Source: Schistosoma mansoni (taxonomy: Eukaryota; Platyhelminthes; Trematoda; Strigeidida; Schistosomatidae). From it: a stretch of DNA of 64,000 nucleotides. The position numbers and the translations under genes were made by a program. Location of the stretch: positions 19,900,909 through 19,964,908 of the forward strand of contig NC_031502.1 in NCBI RefSeq assembly GCF_000237925.1. The letters run 5' to 3'. Every line of letters begins with the position of its first letter. Position 1 is the stretch's first letter. The notes beneath the pieces were generated by a model. That model was not told where the DNA came from and ran no database searches. It saw nothing but the letters and a program-made list of their open reading frames with translations. This document shows, in pieces, positions 1-11,955 of the stretch.

Positions 1-14
1 CCCCTTCTAATAAT
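1..14 (+). repeat. Family B SINE 3' end at the window edge
   Basis: CCCCTTCTAATAA is the 3' terminus seen at 6495-6512. The rest of the copy lies before the window. Confidence 0.5.
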
Positions 15-288
15 TTGTTTCATTCAATGGAACAGATATCCAAAACAAAAACTTGATCTAATATGTTGTATTCATTTACATAATGTAATTTAATCTGATT
101 AATAATTGCCAATAAATGGATACATAAAATGTAAACATACATGTGATAAGATAAAACCAAAATGAAACATTCGTTTTGTTTATTTTTGTTTCTATTCCAT
201 AATGGCGGTTAATTTTGAAAAACAATGCTACATAGTCAGTAGTTCATACACCTACACAAATAGACATCAAATAACATTAATCGGTTCC

Positions 289-401
289 AAGCTTGGATAA
301 AGGAGGAGGGTTGGGCAATGGGGTTAGCGACCTTATCCCGTGGAAAATTAACTCGCCAGAAAACAAACGTTAACTAGAAAAAAATTATTGAACCCATTTA
401 A
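289..401 (+). mobile_element. RTE LINE 5' UTR fragment
   Basis: It matches the 5' UTR of the element at 40605 (CCAAGC..GG, GGAGGAGGGTTGGGC, GTTAGCGACC, AACTCGC). It stops at the point where a family A hammerhead (411-506) begins. Confidence 0.7.
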
Positions 402-410
402 GTAACTATA

Positions 411-506
411 GATGCAGGTACATCCAGCTGACGAGTCCTTAAATAGGACGAAACGCACGTCAAACTGGATTCCACTGTTAACCACTATCCATCTTTGCTT
501 ATAATT
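411..506 (+). repeat. Family A (Sm-alpha) hammerhead SINE, tail part
   Basis: Hammerhead at 411-476: CTGACGA, stem II GTCC/GGAC, GAAA, stem III ACG/CGT. Three extra bases (AAA) sit between the cleavage C and the CTGG strand of stem I. It is truncated at its head, where it meets an RTE 5' UTR piece. Confidence 0.8.
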
Positions 507-693
507 ATAGTAATGGTTTGAATGGTTTCAAAAACTCCATAATAAAGATGAAATGACAAGAGTAATTTTCATTATCTTGTTGTTAATATTCACATCTCTA
601 TCGATATATATGTACATCTTGATCTTGTGTTATAATATCACTTAAAAGTACAACATTTTTGGTGTATCTGTATGACTTAGATATTAATACCAT

Positions 694-870
694 TGGATAC
701 TGGTTCAGTGATCTATAGGTCAAGTGTCCACGCCTAAGATCGAAGGTCCTGGGTTCGAATCCCGATTGCATTGTCGTGAATATGCATTACTAAGTAATCT
801 CATACTAGGACGAAATGGCCGTTCAATTCTTCTAGGTCTAACAGTGATCAATTCATGATCTCAATCAGAA
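694..870 (+). repeat. Worn family B SINE
   Basis: tRNA-like head (TGGTTCAGTGATCTAT, then GGTCCTGGGTTCGAATCCCG) and a degraded hammerhead (AGGACGAAATGGCCGTTCA). Confidence 0.7.
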
Positions 871-1152
871 ATTTTTGGTATCATTTAGAAATATTTCCAA
901 CAAAAGGAATCCAGAACATACACTGATTTGAAGATTCAATAGATAGATGGATAACTAATATATTGGGATTTAAAAAAATAAGTATTGTGTTTCCATCTCA
1001 ACAAGAACGTAAAAAACCCAGGGATATAGGTACATATAGTTAATGAATATCAGATCAAACAAGATGTAAATTACTGTTCAAAATCCAAAAAAAAATTAAT
1101 CGAATATTCAATATTTCATTCTATTCACAAATTTACTTTTAAAAGGTTATCA

Positions 1153-1527
1153 GGAGGGGTTCTTTTGTGGATTTCAATAGTTGAGATCATTAGTCAATTG
1201 AAGCTAGACTACCATGAAAAACTTAGAAGCACTGCTTTAAGGCCGTTTCGTCCTATTATGGGACTCCTCAGCAGTGCGTATCCACGACCTCGTTATTCGA
1301 ATCCACGACCTACCAGTCTTGCGTCATAGCACGTAACCAATAGACCACTTAGCCGGCATACAGCGGTGTTGATATCTAACCTAAACCAATCTACGAAATT
1401 GATCGTAGATTGAAGTAAATACCCGTCTCTACCTGACATGGATTAGTTCCACTGGTCACGACTTCTCACTAGAACTCCAGGAATTACCTCAAGGAGCCAG
1501 TCACTAGTGAGCATATGATCATTATCA
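1153..1527 (-). repeat. Family B2 SINE unit, first of a head-to-tail pair
   Basis: It comprises the tail, a hammerhead-like region (1225-1283), the head, and about 150 bp of leader (1366-1527) found only in long copies. In this B2 type the sequence before stem I is CTTAAAG, so position 17 is G. Confidence 0.82.
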
Positions 1528-1720
1528 TCAGAAGGCGGTTTTGTGGAGATTTGAGTAATTTTTTATATAGTTGAAATCATGAGTCAATTGAAGCAAGACC
1601 ACCAAGGAAAAATTGGAAGCATTATTTTAAGGCTGTTTCGTCCTATTGTCAGACTCCTCAGCAATGCGCATCCACGATCCCAGTTCGTGAGACTCGAACC
1701 TAGAACCTATTAGTTATCAA
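1528..1720 (-). repeat. Family B2 SINE unit, second of a head-to-tail pair
   Basis: Same orientation as the preceding copy, with stem I positions 390 bp apart. It carries CTTAAAA-type sequence before stem I and a worn head. Confidence 0.78.
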
Positions 1721-2081
1721 ATATTTCTATCTCATTTACTACTTCTTTCTTTCTTCAATAAACCGTATTAGAAATTTTCTCATCCCATTTTATGATATCA
1801 AAAAAATATATCCACATTGATCCCAAATATCACAGAAGTTGGTTCCTTTGTAAACGAAACAAACAAAAAAGAGAAAAAAAAGAAAAAAAATCGATCGAAA
1901 CGTTCATTATTTTTCTATCTATTAGGTAAACGTTTTATACAAATAATAACTTAAATATCCTAAATTATTATCCTATAAAAATATTGATTTATTTAAAGGT
2001 AACCTGAGGTGACCTAGTAAACAATCAATATAGATCAAATAAAATGCATCTAGAGTATTCGTATTAGTCTATTATGAATAA

Positions 2082-2860
2082 ATGAACATAGGGTTATCAG
2101 ATGAAGACAACGAGTATGTTAGTAGCCTCTACAATAGTGAACCTCAACATATATACAAGGTAAAAAGTATGATCCTCAAATTCAATATAAAGAACACCAA
2201 TCGAATTACAATTGATGAAAAAACACTGGAACAGGTAGAAACTTTCACGTATATGGGTAGCATTATCGATGAACAAAGATGATCTGATGCAGATGTAAAA
2301 GTAAGGATTAGCAAAGCAAGGATAGTATTCCTACAGTTGAAGAATATATGGAACTAAAAATAACTGTCAACAAATATCAAAATCAGAATGTTCAATACGA
2401 ACGTCAATACAGTTCTACTGTATGGTGCTGAAATGTGGAGAACCACTACAACTATCATCCAGAAGATACAGGTGTTTATTAACAGTTGTCTACGCAAGAT
2501 ACTTCGGATCAGTTGGCCAGACACTATCAGCAACAACGTACTGTGAGAAAGTACAAACCAGATTCCATCCAGTGGAGGAAGAAATCAGGAAGAAGCACTG
2601 GAAGTGAATAGGAACCACACTTTGAGGAAAGCACCCGATTGCGTCACAAGGCAACCCTTCACATGGAATCCTGAATGCCAAAGGAGAAGAGGAAGATCAA
2701 AGAACACATTACACAGAGAAATGGAGACAGACATGAGAAGAATGAACAAAAATTGGGTAGAACTAGAAAGAAAAGCTGGAGACAGAGTGGGTTGGAGAAT
2801 GCTGGTCGGTGGGCTATGCTCTAGTGGGAGTAACAGGCTTAAGTAAGTAAGTATCTACAC
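2082..2860 (+). mobile_element. RTE LINE, 5'-truncated copy with GTAA tail
   Basis: It encodes the C-terminal part of the same RTE protein ([43 protein letters not shown]) with several stops and shifts, and ends in AAGTAAGTAAGT. Truncation at the 5' end is the usual result of target-primed reverse transcription. Confidence 0.85.
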
Positions 2861-3082
2861 AAGGTACTCACTGTCCGTTGACAGGATACCATCAACAACA
2901 GCCTACTGTGGGAGAGAAAAAATCAACTCCCAGTTGAAGAGAAAATTAATAAAACACTGGAAACAACTGGAAAGGATTGTCTAGGAAAAAGTTGAATAGA
3001 GAATGCTGGTGATCGATCTATGCTCCTCTACGAAGGGTAACAGGCGTAAGTAAGTAATTAAGCAAGTAAGTAAGTAAGCAAC
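2861..3082 (+). mobile_element. RTE LINE 3' fragment with GTAA-like tail
   Basis: A second, more worn RTE 3' end directly abuts the previous tail. It keeps CGCAAG-like, GAGAATGCTGGTGA and CTCCTCTACGA segments and ends in an imperfect AAGT tandem (3047-3080). It is shortened internally relative to the longer copies. Confidence 0.7.
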
Positions 3083-3339
3083 AAAGTTGTGGATGTCCTG
3101 AAACCATTCAATACCCAATAAATGTCTTGTATCCAGTAGTCTTGTTATATCCCGATAACAATAGTGAATGGTAACTTTGGGATGCATTTATGGACCAATA
3201 TTGTACATATAATTCTTATCGTATATTTGCTAAATAACTAAACTATTCATACTCATGTTCCTCTTATTATAAGCCTTATTTTGAACCATAAACTATTATA
3301 ATGCGATTTACCATTCTTGAGTTATACCCAGTCTATTTA

Positions 3340-3665
3340 TTACTGTCCCCCCTATTCACAGCCACATTTGGCTAACTTGTACAAATGTTATTTCCTATTT
3401 TATTGGTCAGTCTGTTTGGTATATAAACTCAGTATGTTTGAAATACAAGCATTCATACCGTAGAGGCTGTTATTGGTGTTTTGAACTCAACTGGCTGGAC
3501 TAGGAAGATAGCAGGATCAATAAGCGCTCTAGACTGCTCGTACGGTTTTTGTGTGTCACTGCTCCAATCGATAATTCGCTGCTCTCTGATTAGCGGTCTT
3601 ACGACGTCATATGTTTAACAAGGCATCCACTTGGCCACAAGATATAACAAGTCTCAGCTATTTTC
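3340..3665 (+). repeat. Possible solo LTR or LTR-like repeat
   Basis: A GC-richer block with a TATATAAA at about 3420 and no coding content. It resembles the promoter part of an LTR, but no partner copy lies in the window, so this is weak. Confidence 0.25.
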
Positions 3666-3904
3666 TCATTCATTTAGCCAGCAGATGCTACATTTTATAA
3701 ATTAGTTTTCACTAAAGTATTCATTCCAAGTTTTAAGTTGTACTCGAAACCCTTGAAATGAAACGTTTATCAAAAAGTTATACTGATATTTAACCTGTAG
3801 TGACCTGCTTTTCTCGATGAGAACGAGATTGGTGTAATGGAAACAATTTTTATTATAACCAATTGTACCAGTGATTGTTTTACTGTACTTGTTTAACTGT
3901 ATCA

Positions 3905-4110
3905 AAGTCACTTCTCGTTCCTCTATCCGCCTTGTTTGGTTCGAACTTTCTTACGCTCCGCTCTTATTGCCTGTAATCTTTGGTACGTCTCGGTATTCAT
4001 TCGATACCACGAGATTGCCAATAAATATACTCTATCTGGACCAGTTACAGTCTTCAAGTTTGCGAGTTATCAAAGGGACCAAGCCGTTTTTGGGCGCGTA
4101 ATCTCAGTGT
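3905..4110 (+). repeat. Possible second LTR-like block
   Basis: A compositionally distinct block containing CCAATAAATATACTC and ending near TTTGGGCGCGTAATC, which could be an LTR end plus primer-binding site. No second copy is present in the window. Confidence 0.22.
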
Positions 4111-4617
4111 AGTGATGATCATAATCCATCAAGACTCGAAGCCATCTACAAATCATTGGATACATCATATATACAGATATGTGATTACTCCCAGTACAAC
4201 CAATTCACCTAAAAGAACTATTTCATGAAGAGATTCATCAGATCTAAATTAGAACATTAGGTAAAGATATGCGTTTATTGTGTAAAGCCGGCTTTGATTA
4301 TAAAGCTAAAATGACAAACTTAACCATTCAACCATTAGAGACCTAATAATAACAGACCAAATTTCTTTGTAATCATATGACTTTATGTGAAAGATACCAA
4401 GTATGTAGGGAGTAAATAATAAACAAATTAAATATGTTTCTATGGATCATAACAATACTGAATCTTTAGAAGATGTATAATCTTTGTTGTTTAGCTCCTA
4501 GTAACAGATAAATGAATCAAAAGGTAAAGTCAAACAAAAACATGTTGATATGACAACAACATAGATTTCAATTCTGTAGTATAAGTAACTAATAATATCA
4601 TAAACAATGTTAATGAA

Positions 4618-4835
4618 TCAGAAGGGGGTTTTGTGGAGATTTCAGTATTTTTCATAGTTGAAAGTATGAATCAATTGAAACTAGACCACCACCTGGAAGC
4701 ACTGGACGGCCGTTTCATCCTATTATGAGACTCCTTAGCAGTGAGCATCCACAACCTCGCCTCGTGAAATTCGAACCCAGGATCTACCAGTCTCGCACCA
4801 GAGAACTTAACCGATAGACTTGATAAATGCCATAC
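4618..4835 (-). repeat. Family B1 SINE, hammerhead core mutated
   Basis: Complete tail and head. The hammerhead at about 4694-4750 keeps GTC and stem I, but its core reads CTAAGGA. Confidence 0.8.
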
Positions 4836-5362
4836 TGAATGTAGAAAAAATATTTTCAATGATTCAACTATTAAACACTGTATAGACTGAAAATCTTTAG
4901 TTATTTAAATGGCTTATAATTTAGAGATTGTTCTTGTTAGTAAGCTGATTTAACTAGAAATTGACTGTAAACCTTCAAGGACTGGATACTTGTTTCATCT
5001 TGATCTTGAATTCGGAAGTTAGGAAAACCAGTAAACTAACACAGGTAAATACAAGACTATTGATTGACTAGGTATTTGAACTATAGAAGCAGGATCAAAC
5101 ATCCTTATTTCTAACTTTATACACTTTGTAAGATGGATTATCCAATGAAATTGCTGATATCTGCGTGGAAACTTGAACCTCACAAATAATTGAAGTTGAC
5201 TTCATAGTTAGAGGATCTAGGTTCATCTAACTGACAAGTTACAAAATATTTATGAAGAAAATATGCACCTGAATTCCAGTGTTATGCACTATAAAAAAAG
5301 AACTAGTAATTTAGAAATCTGTATGAGAATACCCTTCCAAAATCTCTTTTTAAAACTTCAGG
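4836..5362. other. No feature recognised
   Basis: AT-rich unique-looking sequence between two family B SINEs. No frame, RNA gene or repeat family was identified. Confidence 0.5.
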
Positions 5363-5540
5363 ATGCCGGCTCAGTGGTCTGGTGGTTAAGCATTCGCTCA
5401 CGAGATTGAAAGCTCTGAGTTTGATTCAAGAATGCAGGATCGTGAATGAGCAGTTCTGAGGAGTTTCATACTAGGATGGAACGGTCACTCAGTGTTTCTA
5501 ATTATAGTTTAGCTTAGATCGATTCGTGAATTCAACTTAA
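5363..5540 (+). repeat. Worn family B SINE
   Basis: It begins GATGCCGGCTCAGTGGTCTG. The head is clear; the hammerhead (GAGGAGTTTCATACTAGGAT) is degraded. Confidence 0.75.
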
Positions 5541-5654
5541 AAAAAACTTTCTTTTCATAAATTCAGTTATTGGGTTAATATTCACTTTGTTTTGCTTTGT
5601 TATTTACCATTGATGAATCAAAAGTTGGAAGGAACTGATATTGTCGTATGTGCT

Positions 5655-5985
5655 ACTGATGTTGATTGATATAAGTAGTATGTATCATCAATCGAAGGTG
5701 AAATACCAGACGGTTCAGAAGGTTTAGAAGATTGAAAAAAAGAGAACAAGAACAGAGAATGATTGATGTGGAAATGAAGGAACGGTGAAGTCTGAAACCA
5801 TTGACTGATATTTTACAAATGAAGTATTTACTGTATGGTACTCAGATTTTACTAAGTGATTCTGTAATTTTGTTTGGTGATTCATTTAGTTATCTCAGCT
5901 TCTATTCTTGTTCCCTACCCTACTACTACGATTATCATTATCATTATTATTTCTCCTATTTACCGGTACTCGTGATATTCATATA
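5655..5985 (-). repeat. Family D interspersed repeat
   Basis: Antisense to the 61862 copy: TGATATAAGTAGTATGTATC, GAACGGTGAAGTCTGA, AAGTATTTACTGTATGG, TCTTGTTCCCTACC. Non-coding, about 300-400 bp. Confidence 0.65.
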
Positions 5986-7017
5986 ACCACGTTTGTCTTA
6001 TCAACTATGATTTAAAAAATTTAAATAAAGTTTAACCCTTAGATACTGAATAAAGCCATAGATACATAGATATATTCACACAATAAACTGAAAATAAACA
6101 GTCATGTGACTTGAAAATTGAACGCACTGTTTGTTTCTTTTAATCCATACTATTAATAAACACACATTTCAATAGTATGAAACCGAAAAAATGTCCAAAT
6201 TCTAGGCCAATGGTAATTTACTTATTACATTCTTACTGAGATTATAACATTCCAGATATTCACTATCCTGAATAAGTTTGAAGATTTGACAAGTGTTTAA
6301 ACGTATGTATGTTTAAGCTGAATAATCTGTGGTAACCATGGTTACACAAATACAACTAATGATACTCATTTATCTGAAGGGTTCTACAGTAGAACGAAAC
6401 GGCCGTCCAGTGATTCCAAGTTTTCCATGGTGGTCCAGCTTCAATTGACTCACGCTTTCAACTATGAAAATACTGAAATCTCCACAAACAACCCCTTCTA
6501 ATAATAATAAAAATATATGAAACATTCCACAAATTGTATGTTTATGTTCGGTTAAAGTGGGAAATCAACGACTAATGGTATGATGGTTACAATATAGGTG
6601 TTAATACATGTTTACAACAATTACATTCTATAAATAATCAAACCAACCACCTAAGTCATTAGTAACTTAAACTACCTTTAGAAGAAAAAGCTTGGCTCGT
6701 TTTTAATATGCTTTCTAAAGAGTAACAAAATCCCTCATGTTAAATGTTCAATTCAATGACACTTTACATTAGTATCCATATCAAGGTTGAACTTGATAGT
6801 TTTAAACTTTTAAACTTGTGTTAATTTTAATGTTCACTTATCTGTTCACTCTGAAGAAGCGGCTTACATTAAGTTACGAAACATTAGAAATACAATATCT
6901 CTATTCATTAAGATATATCAGAAAAGAATATATTTATTATGAATTATGTATCTCAGGTTCGAACCCCTCCCTCCCTTTTAGCAGAAATGCACATTAAAGT
7001 TAAATGAACAAATATTT
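5986..7017. other. Mostly unassigned, apart from one SINE
   Basis: Apart from the family B piece at 6375-6512, nothing is recognised. Confidence 0.5.
6375..6512 (+). repeat. Family B1 SINE, 5'-truncated
   Basis: It starts inside the hammerhead (GAACGAAACGGCCGTCCAGT) and runs through the tail to AACCCCTTCTAATAATAATA, the clearest 3' end of this family. Confidence 0.8.
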
Positions 7018-7257
7018 ACCTGTTAGCAGTGGAATCCAGGACGCGCGTTTCGTCCTATTCGAGACTCGTCAGCTGGATGTACTTGCATCTCAGAGTGATG
7101 TTCACTCTGGGACTCGAACCTTGTAACTTTCGCTTCAAACATCATCGCGTTATCCACTCAGCTACTGAGTCCTGATAGCCACTTGCTTGTGCAATGGGGC
7201 GAGGTATGAATTCACTGAGTATTGTTTGTTTGAATCTTTCCATTGATGCTTAGGACT
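7018..7257 (-). repeat. Family A (Sm-alpha) SINE with intact hammerhead
   Basis: The tRNA-like head (A box around TAGCTGAGTGGATAACGCG, B box like GGTTCGAGTCCC) is followed by a hammerhead at 7026-7089. This is the best family A copy in the window: core, stem II (one G-U), stem III and stem I (CCAG/CTGG) are all kept. Confidence 0.88.
7026..7089 (-). ncRNA. Hammerhead ribozyme, family A (Sm-alpha type)
   Basis: Core CTGACGA plus GAA, cleavage triplet GTC, stem I CCAG/CTGG with an internal loop and an outer helix, and a tiny stem III closed by two bases. It matches the published schistosome hammerhead. Confidence 0.85.
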
Positions 7258-7794
7258 GTCCACTGCTTCCATAATCTTCCTCCTAAGTTATAAATCTTCT
7301 TCATTATCTCAAAATCATCTAAGTATACCGTACTTTTCTTCTTTCGAATAAGAAGGAACTTGATCAAGAAATAGATTTCCACAAGAGAATAGATATACCT
7401 TTTTTTTCTCACAAATATCTGTGTCAACATGTTCAATTATAGAAATCCTACTGATCAAGTGTACAGCATAATGGTAAACAACTGAACAAAACAGAATATG
7501 AATAGTATAAATTTATAGGTTGAAAGCAAACTGTGTATTATACTTTATTCCATCTGATTTGACCGATCATGACTAAGGAAGAATGCTTCAGCATTCCTGG
7601 AATTCATCATTTAGATGTATCTATATACAAAATATTATTGTAATGTGGGAGCTATGGAGGTCAGCGAGCCGCAGACTCTACATTTTGACGGAGAGCTTGG
7701 CACAGACTGCAGTACATGAAGAAGATGAGCACGGCGAGCAGAACCACCGCATGAATGAATGCTTTAAAGGGGGGGACGAGTGTAGTGTGATCTA

Positions 7795-8090
7795 CTAATA
7801 TCCATATAAGTAGTGTATGGTGATGGTCAGACATAGAATGTATTTTGGCAGAAGATCGATAAGGAACGGACAGGAATGAAGCGCAATCGGTACGAAAATG
7901 CATGAACAATCAAATCAGAGAAGATGAACTGATCTTTACAGAAGGAACAGTGAAGATTGAGACAATTGATGGTTATTTTCTCAAATTAACTGTTGAGTGT
8001 ATGGTTATCAGAATTTAGTGAGATAGTCTGTCATTTGAGCTTATAAATATTCGATTGTCCCCACTCGTGTTCTGTTCACAACATTATAAG
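7795..8090 (-). repeat. Family D repeat
   Basis: Worn antisense copy (ATAAGTAGTGTATGGTGATG, GAACAGTGAAGATTGAGACA, CACTCGTGTTCTGTTCAC). Confidence 0.55.
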
Positions 8091-8454
8091 TCCATTTTTA
8101 TTTCATTCTCCATGTAGCTAAGGATACAAGATTATTTGTTATAATATAAAAGTTTTCAGAAATATAATTAATGGATGAAACTATAATTTTATGGATGACC
8201 TTTGAAAGACGCTAGATTGACCTTGAGAGTGCCCCTTTCTAATAACTAGGACCAAATGAGAGTTATAAACCAATGTGAGAAATTAGAATTATGATTTACA
8301 TTTGATGGTTAAGGTTAGGAATTAGATACCAAAACTCTATTTAGCCAAATGGATGAATGAATTCCGCGCCAAAATTCAAGTCCTGTTATCTTATATCTGA
8401 TTTGTTCATCCATAAATTATAGTTTCGTACATTATTAAACAAAAAGGGAAATTA

Positions 8455-8645
8455 TCAATAGGGGGTTTTTGTGGAGATTTTAGTAATTTTATATAGTTGA
8501 AATCATGAGTCAGTTGAATATAGACCACTATGGAAAACCTGGAAGCACTGCTTTAAGGCTGTTTCGTCCTATTTTGGGACTCCTCGGCAGTGTGCATCTA
8601 TGATCCCGCCTCATGAGAGACGAACCCAGGATCTATCAGTCTCAC
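8455..8645 (-). repeat. Family B2 SINE, left arm of a fold-back
   Basis: Tail, hammerhead region with CTTTAAGG before GCTGTTTCG, and head up to CTCACGCGCGAG. A + strand copy follows 70 bp later. Confidence 0.8.
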
Positions 8646-8717
8646 GCGCGAGTTAAGTGTGGTTCATTTAAGAAAGAAAGAAATGGAGAATGAGATAGGA
8701 ATATTTTAAGTAAATTT

Positions 8718-8878
8718 AATAACTGATAGGTCCTGGGTTCGAACCTCGAGAGGCGGGATCGTGGATGAGCACTGCTGAGGAGTCCGACAATAGGACGAAA
8801 CAGCCTTAAAGTGGTGCTTCCAGGTTTTTCATGGTGATCAAGCTTCACTTGACTTATGATTTCAACTATATAAAAAGG
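8718..8878 (+). repeat. Family B2 SINE, right arm of a fold-back
   Basis: It starts in the B box (GGTCCTGGGTTCGAACC). The hammerhead reads CTGAGGA and GAAA but has CTTAAAG before stem I, so no cleavage is expected. Confidence 0.8.
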
Positions 8879-9225
8879 GAAATTAATAATTGTATCATTA
8901 ACTTTCGTTACAATGAGTAGACGAGACAATATTTTTCTGAAATCATATGATATATTAAAGTTATATGATGATTAAATTGTATAATAAATGACTGTTTTAG
9001 TCAAGGTCACTACCCCCATATGTTCTTTATCAAAGCTATCTCCCCCTTAGTTATATAATAACTTCTAAATCTCATTGTGTATATATAACATCCGGTAGCA
9101 TTCATAATGTGTCCATCACTCTTTACTTTTTCGAGAATATCTGGATTCACTTAGCAACCTTTAATTATTACTTAAAACTCCATTCTAACATCAATTCAAT
9201 TACATGAATGTAAATGATCAGATAA

Positions 9226-9248
9226 CTTACTTACTTACTTACTTACTC

Positions 9249-9279
<31 letters not shown>

Positions 9280-9281
9280 CG

Positions 9282-9325
<44 letters not shown>

Positions 9326-9373
9326 TTTACTTACTTACTTACTCACTTACTTACTCACTTACTTACTTACTTA

Positions 9374-9407
<34 letters not shown>

Positions 9408-10150
9408 CCTGTTACTCCCAATGGAGCATAGGCCACCGACCAGCTTTCTCCAACTCACTCTGTCCTCTCCCTTCCTTTCTAGTTCTATCCAATTTTTGTT
9501 CATTCTTCTCATGTCTATCTCCATTTCTCAGCGTAATGTGCTCTTTGGTCTTCCTCTTCTCCTTCAACTTTCAGGATTCCATCTGAGGGCTTGCCTTTTG
9601 ACTCAGTTGGATGCTTTCTTCAATGTATGTCCCATACACTCCAGCGCTTCTTCCTGACTTCTTCCTCCACTGGATGGAATCTGGTTTTTTGTCTCCCACA
9701 GCACGTTGTTGCAGATAATGTCTGGCCAACGGATCCTAAGTATCTTGCGTAGACAACTGTTAATAAACACCTGTATCTTCTGGATGATGGCTTTCGTAGT
9801 TCTCCACGTCTCCGCCCCATACAGTAAAACTGTCTTGACATTTGTATTGAAAATTCTGATCTTGGTGTTGGTTGACAATTGTTTTGAGTCCCAGATGTTC
9901 TTCATTTGTAAATATGCTGCTCTCGCTTTGCCGATACGCGCCTTCAAATCTGCGTTAGATCCAATGTGTTCATCAATGATGCTGCCCAGATATGTAAAGG
10001 TTTCTACATCCTCCAAAGCTTCTCCGTCAAGTGTAATTCGATTGTTGCATGCTGAGTTGTATCGGAGAATCTCGCTTTTCCCTTTGTTTATATAAAACCT
10101 ACTGCTGCTGAGGCTGCTGCGACACTGATCGTCTTCTCCTGCATTTGTTG
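9226..10150 (-). mobile_element. RTE LINE, 5'-truncated copy with long TTAC tail
   Basis: On the - strand it reads the RTE C-terminal region ([44 protein letters not shown]). The 3' end is a TTAC tandem of about 185 bp (9226-9412), the longest in the window, with a few TCAC and TTAT variants. One open stretch of 137 codons survives. Confidence 0.87.
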
Positions 10151-10581
10151 TCTTCAGATAACTACAACGTATTTAACAATTCATCATTCATTAAAACCAG
10201 TCCTTCTATAATCTTACCAGTCTAACTTACTTATCTTGGATATATATGTACTTGATTAAAATGTACTATTTCATAATCTGACTAATATTGCCTTCATCAT
10301 AATCGATATTTCTGAAAGTTCCGCGTTAACATAACTAGGTTGTACACTATTAAGCTAGTCATAATACTATTGATTGTTATTACTTTGTTGATGTTTAAGA
10401 ACTGAATAAGATAGATTGTCAAGTATTTTTATGTAAAACAGGAGGAATTGATAGTAAGCTCCTACATAGAGATATGTATGTAATACAAATGAAATTATGA
10501 AAAACAATCCATGCTACTTATATTATGTCAAAAAACCTTATATTGTCATCAAAACCGATTGAGGAACAAATGATTTGTTAT

Positions 10582-11098
10582 AGCCCCCAAATACTCTGGT
10601 ACTGTCGAGAGTGCGGAGAGTCAGCTCTCCCTCTCAAAATGCTCTCACATAGCCACGCCTATACAGTCAATGTCAGGGAAGTCCTACTCATTGTCTTCTC
10701 GTGGCATTACTGTTGTTTACGAAATTGAGAGGAAGAAAAGCGAATGTTCGGCTCTCTAAACCGGTTGGTGGACATGGAGGGTCCACCTAGGCGAGTTGGA
10801 AAACCCTGATTTCAAATCAATGGTGTACATGGGCTTCAAGATCCTGAATGGCGTATAAACCTATTGTTGGTTACCGTCTACCATGGGACTGCATCTCCTA
10901 ACGTTTCTGGACTACTTTGTGGGTTAGACCTTCAGGTCGAAGGCTCTGGGAGTGGCTCCCTAAGGAAACCATCTGTTTCGTTTTAGGCACCCGGGTAGTA
11001 TCATAACCCACACACAAATCAAGTGACTTGTGTGGTGCACATGTATTCGGTGCCCCTTTATATCGATATTTATATGGTCAAATAAATAAATAAATGTT
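10582..11098 (+). repeat. Family C interspersed repeat, about 520 bp, TAAA tail
   Basis: Starts at CCCCCAAATACTCTGGTAC and ends in ATAAATAAATAAATG. It has no conserved frame across copies. The TAAA tail suggests retroposition. An imperfect hairpin (CACACAA/TTGTGTG) lies near 11012. Confidence 0.8.
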
Positions 11099-11589
11099 TG
11101 TTCGGTACAGCGCAATGTTTAAAGTTACAGATGTTAACCGATGAAAGTCAACTAGCAGTTTGAAGCCTAGGAGCTCACTGAGAATTCTAAAGGCCCTGAG
11201 ATCGATCCCCAGTAGGGTCTTGAACGCTGAAGATTCAACGTTTTTAGATCATTCTTATTTTATTTAAACTTGTGAAATCCCTGTTTGAATCGAAAAACCA
11301 AATGATTGGATTTTTTCCATCTTTAGGCTTAGCAAAATTTAAAAGCGGCTCGTCTGATTGATTAGGCTCTCTCTAAGAGACCCGAAGATCTTAAGTTCAG
11401 GTTCTGTTGAGGTCGCTGGTACACACTGATGAAGAGTTCCATACAAGATGAAATGACTTCCTAGCAGTCCCTGTTTCGGTAGCACCGTAATTATGATCGG
11501 TTTGCGAGAACACAACCTACAAATCTTATTCAACGTTTCAGTCTATGAAAAATTAGCACTGAAAAAAATTCTGCAATAAGTTGAGGAAG

Positions 11590-11955
11590 TTGTTGAATTT
11601 CACGATACCATGGACCAATCAATGTCAGACTACCACTGAAAACCTGAAAGCCCTGAATGGTCGTTTCGTTCTAGTAAAGGACTTTTCAGAAGTGCCCATC
11701 CACTATCCGGCATACAGGAATCAAACGCACCACTTTCGGACTTGCGCGCGAATGCTTAACAAATAGACCACTAAGTCGGCATCCACAGGTGTTAATGTCT
11801 AACTTCAATCAATACACGATACTGTGCTACCATCTTCCATTGTCCTCGGTGAATAACAGCCTCACACCTGATACGGTTTAGCTCCACTGGCAACAGCTTC
11901 ATACTAACATCCCCGAAATCAACTGTCAAAACAAGTCACTGGTAAACACATGACT
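11590..11955 (-). repeat. Worn family B SINE with long leader
   Basis: Tail, degraded hammerhead (GGTCGTTTCGTTCTAGTAAA), head to about 11783, then the family B leader (GTGTTAATGTCTAACTTCAA to AAGTCACTGGTAAACAC). Confidence 0.75.

Noticed and set aside
9204-9431. A 75-residue LTYLLTYL frame
   Set aside because: It is the TTAC tail of an RTE element read as protein.
11140-11510. Possible worn SINEs (a GATCGATCCCCAGTAGG head-like piece and a GATGAAGAGTTCCATACAAG hammerhead-like piece)
   Set aside because: The order is suggestive, but identity is too low to assign them to family A or B.
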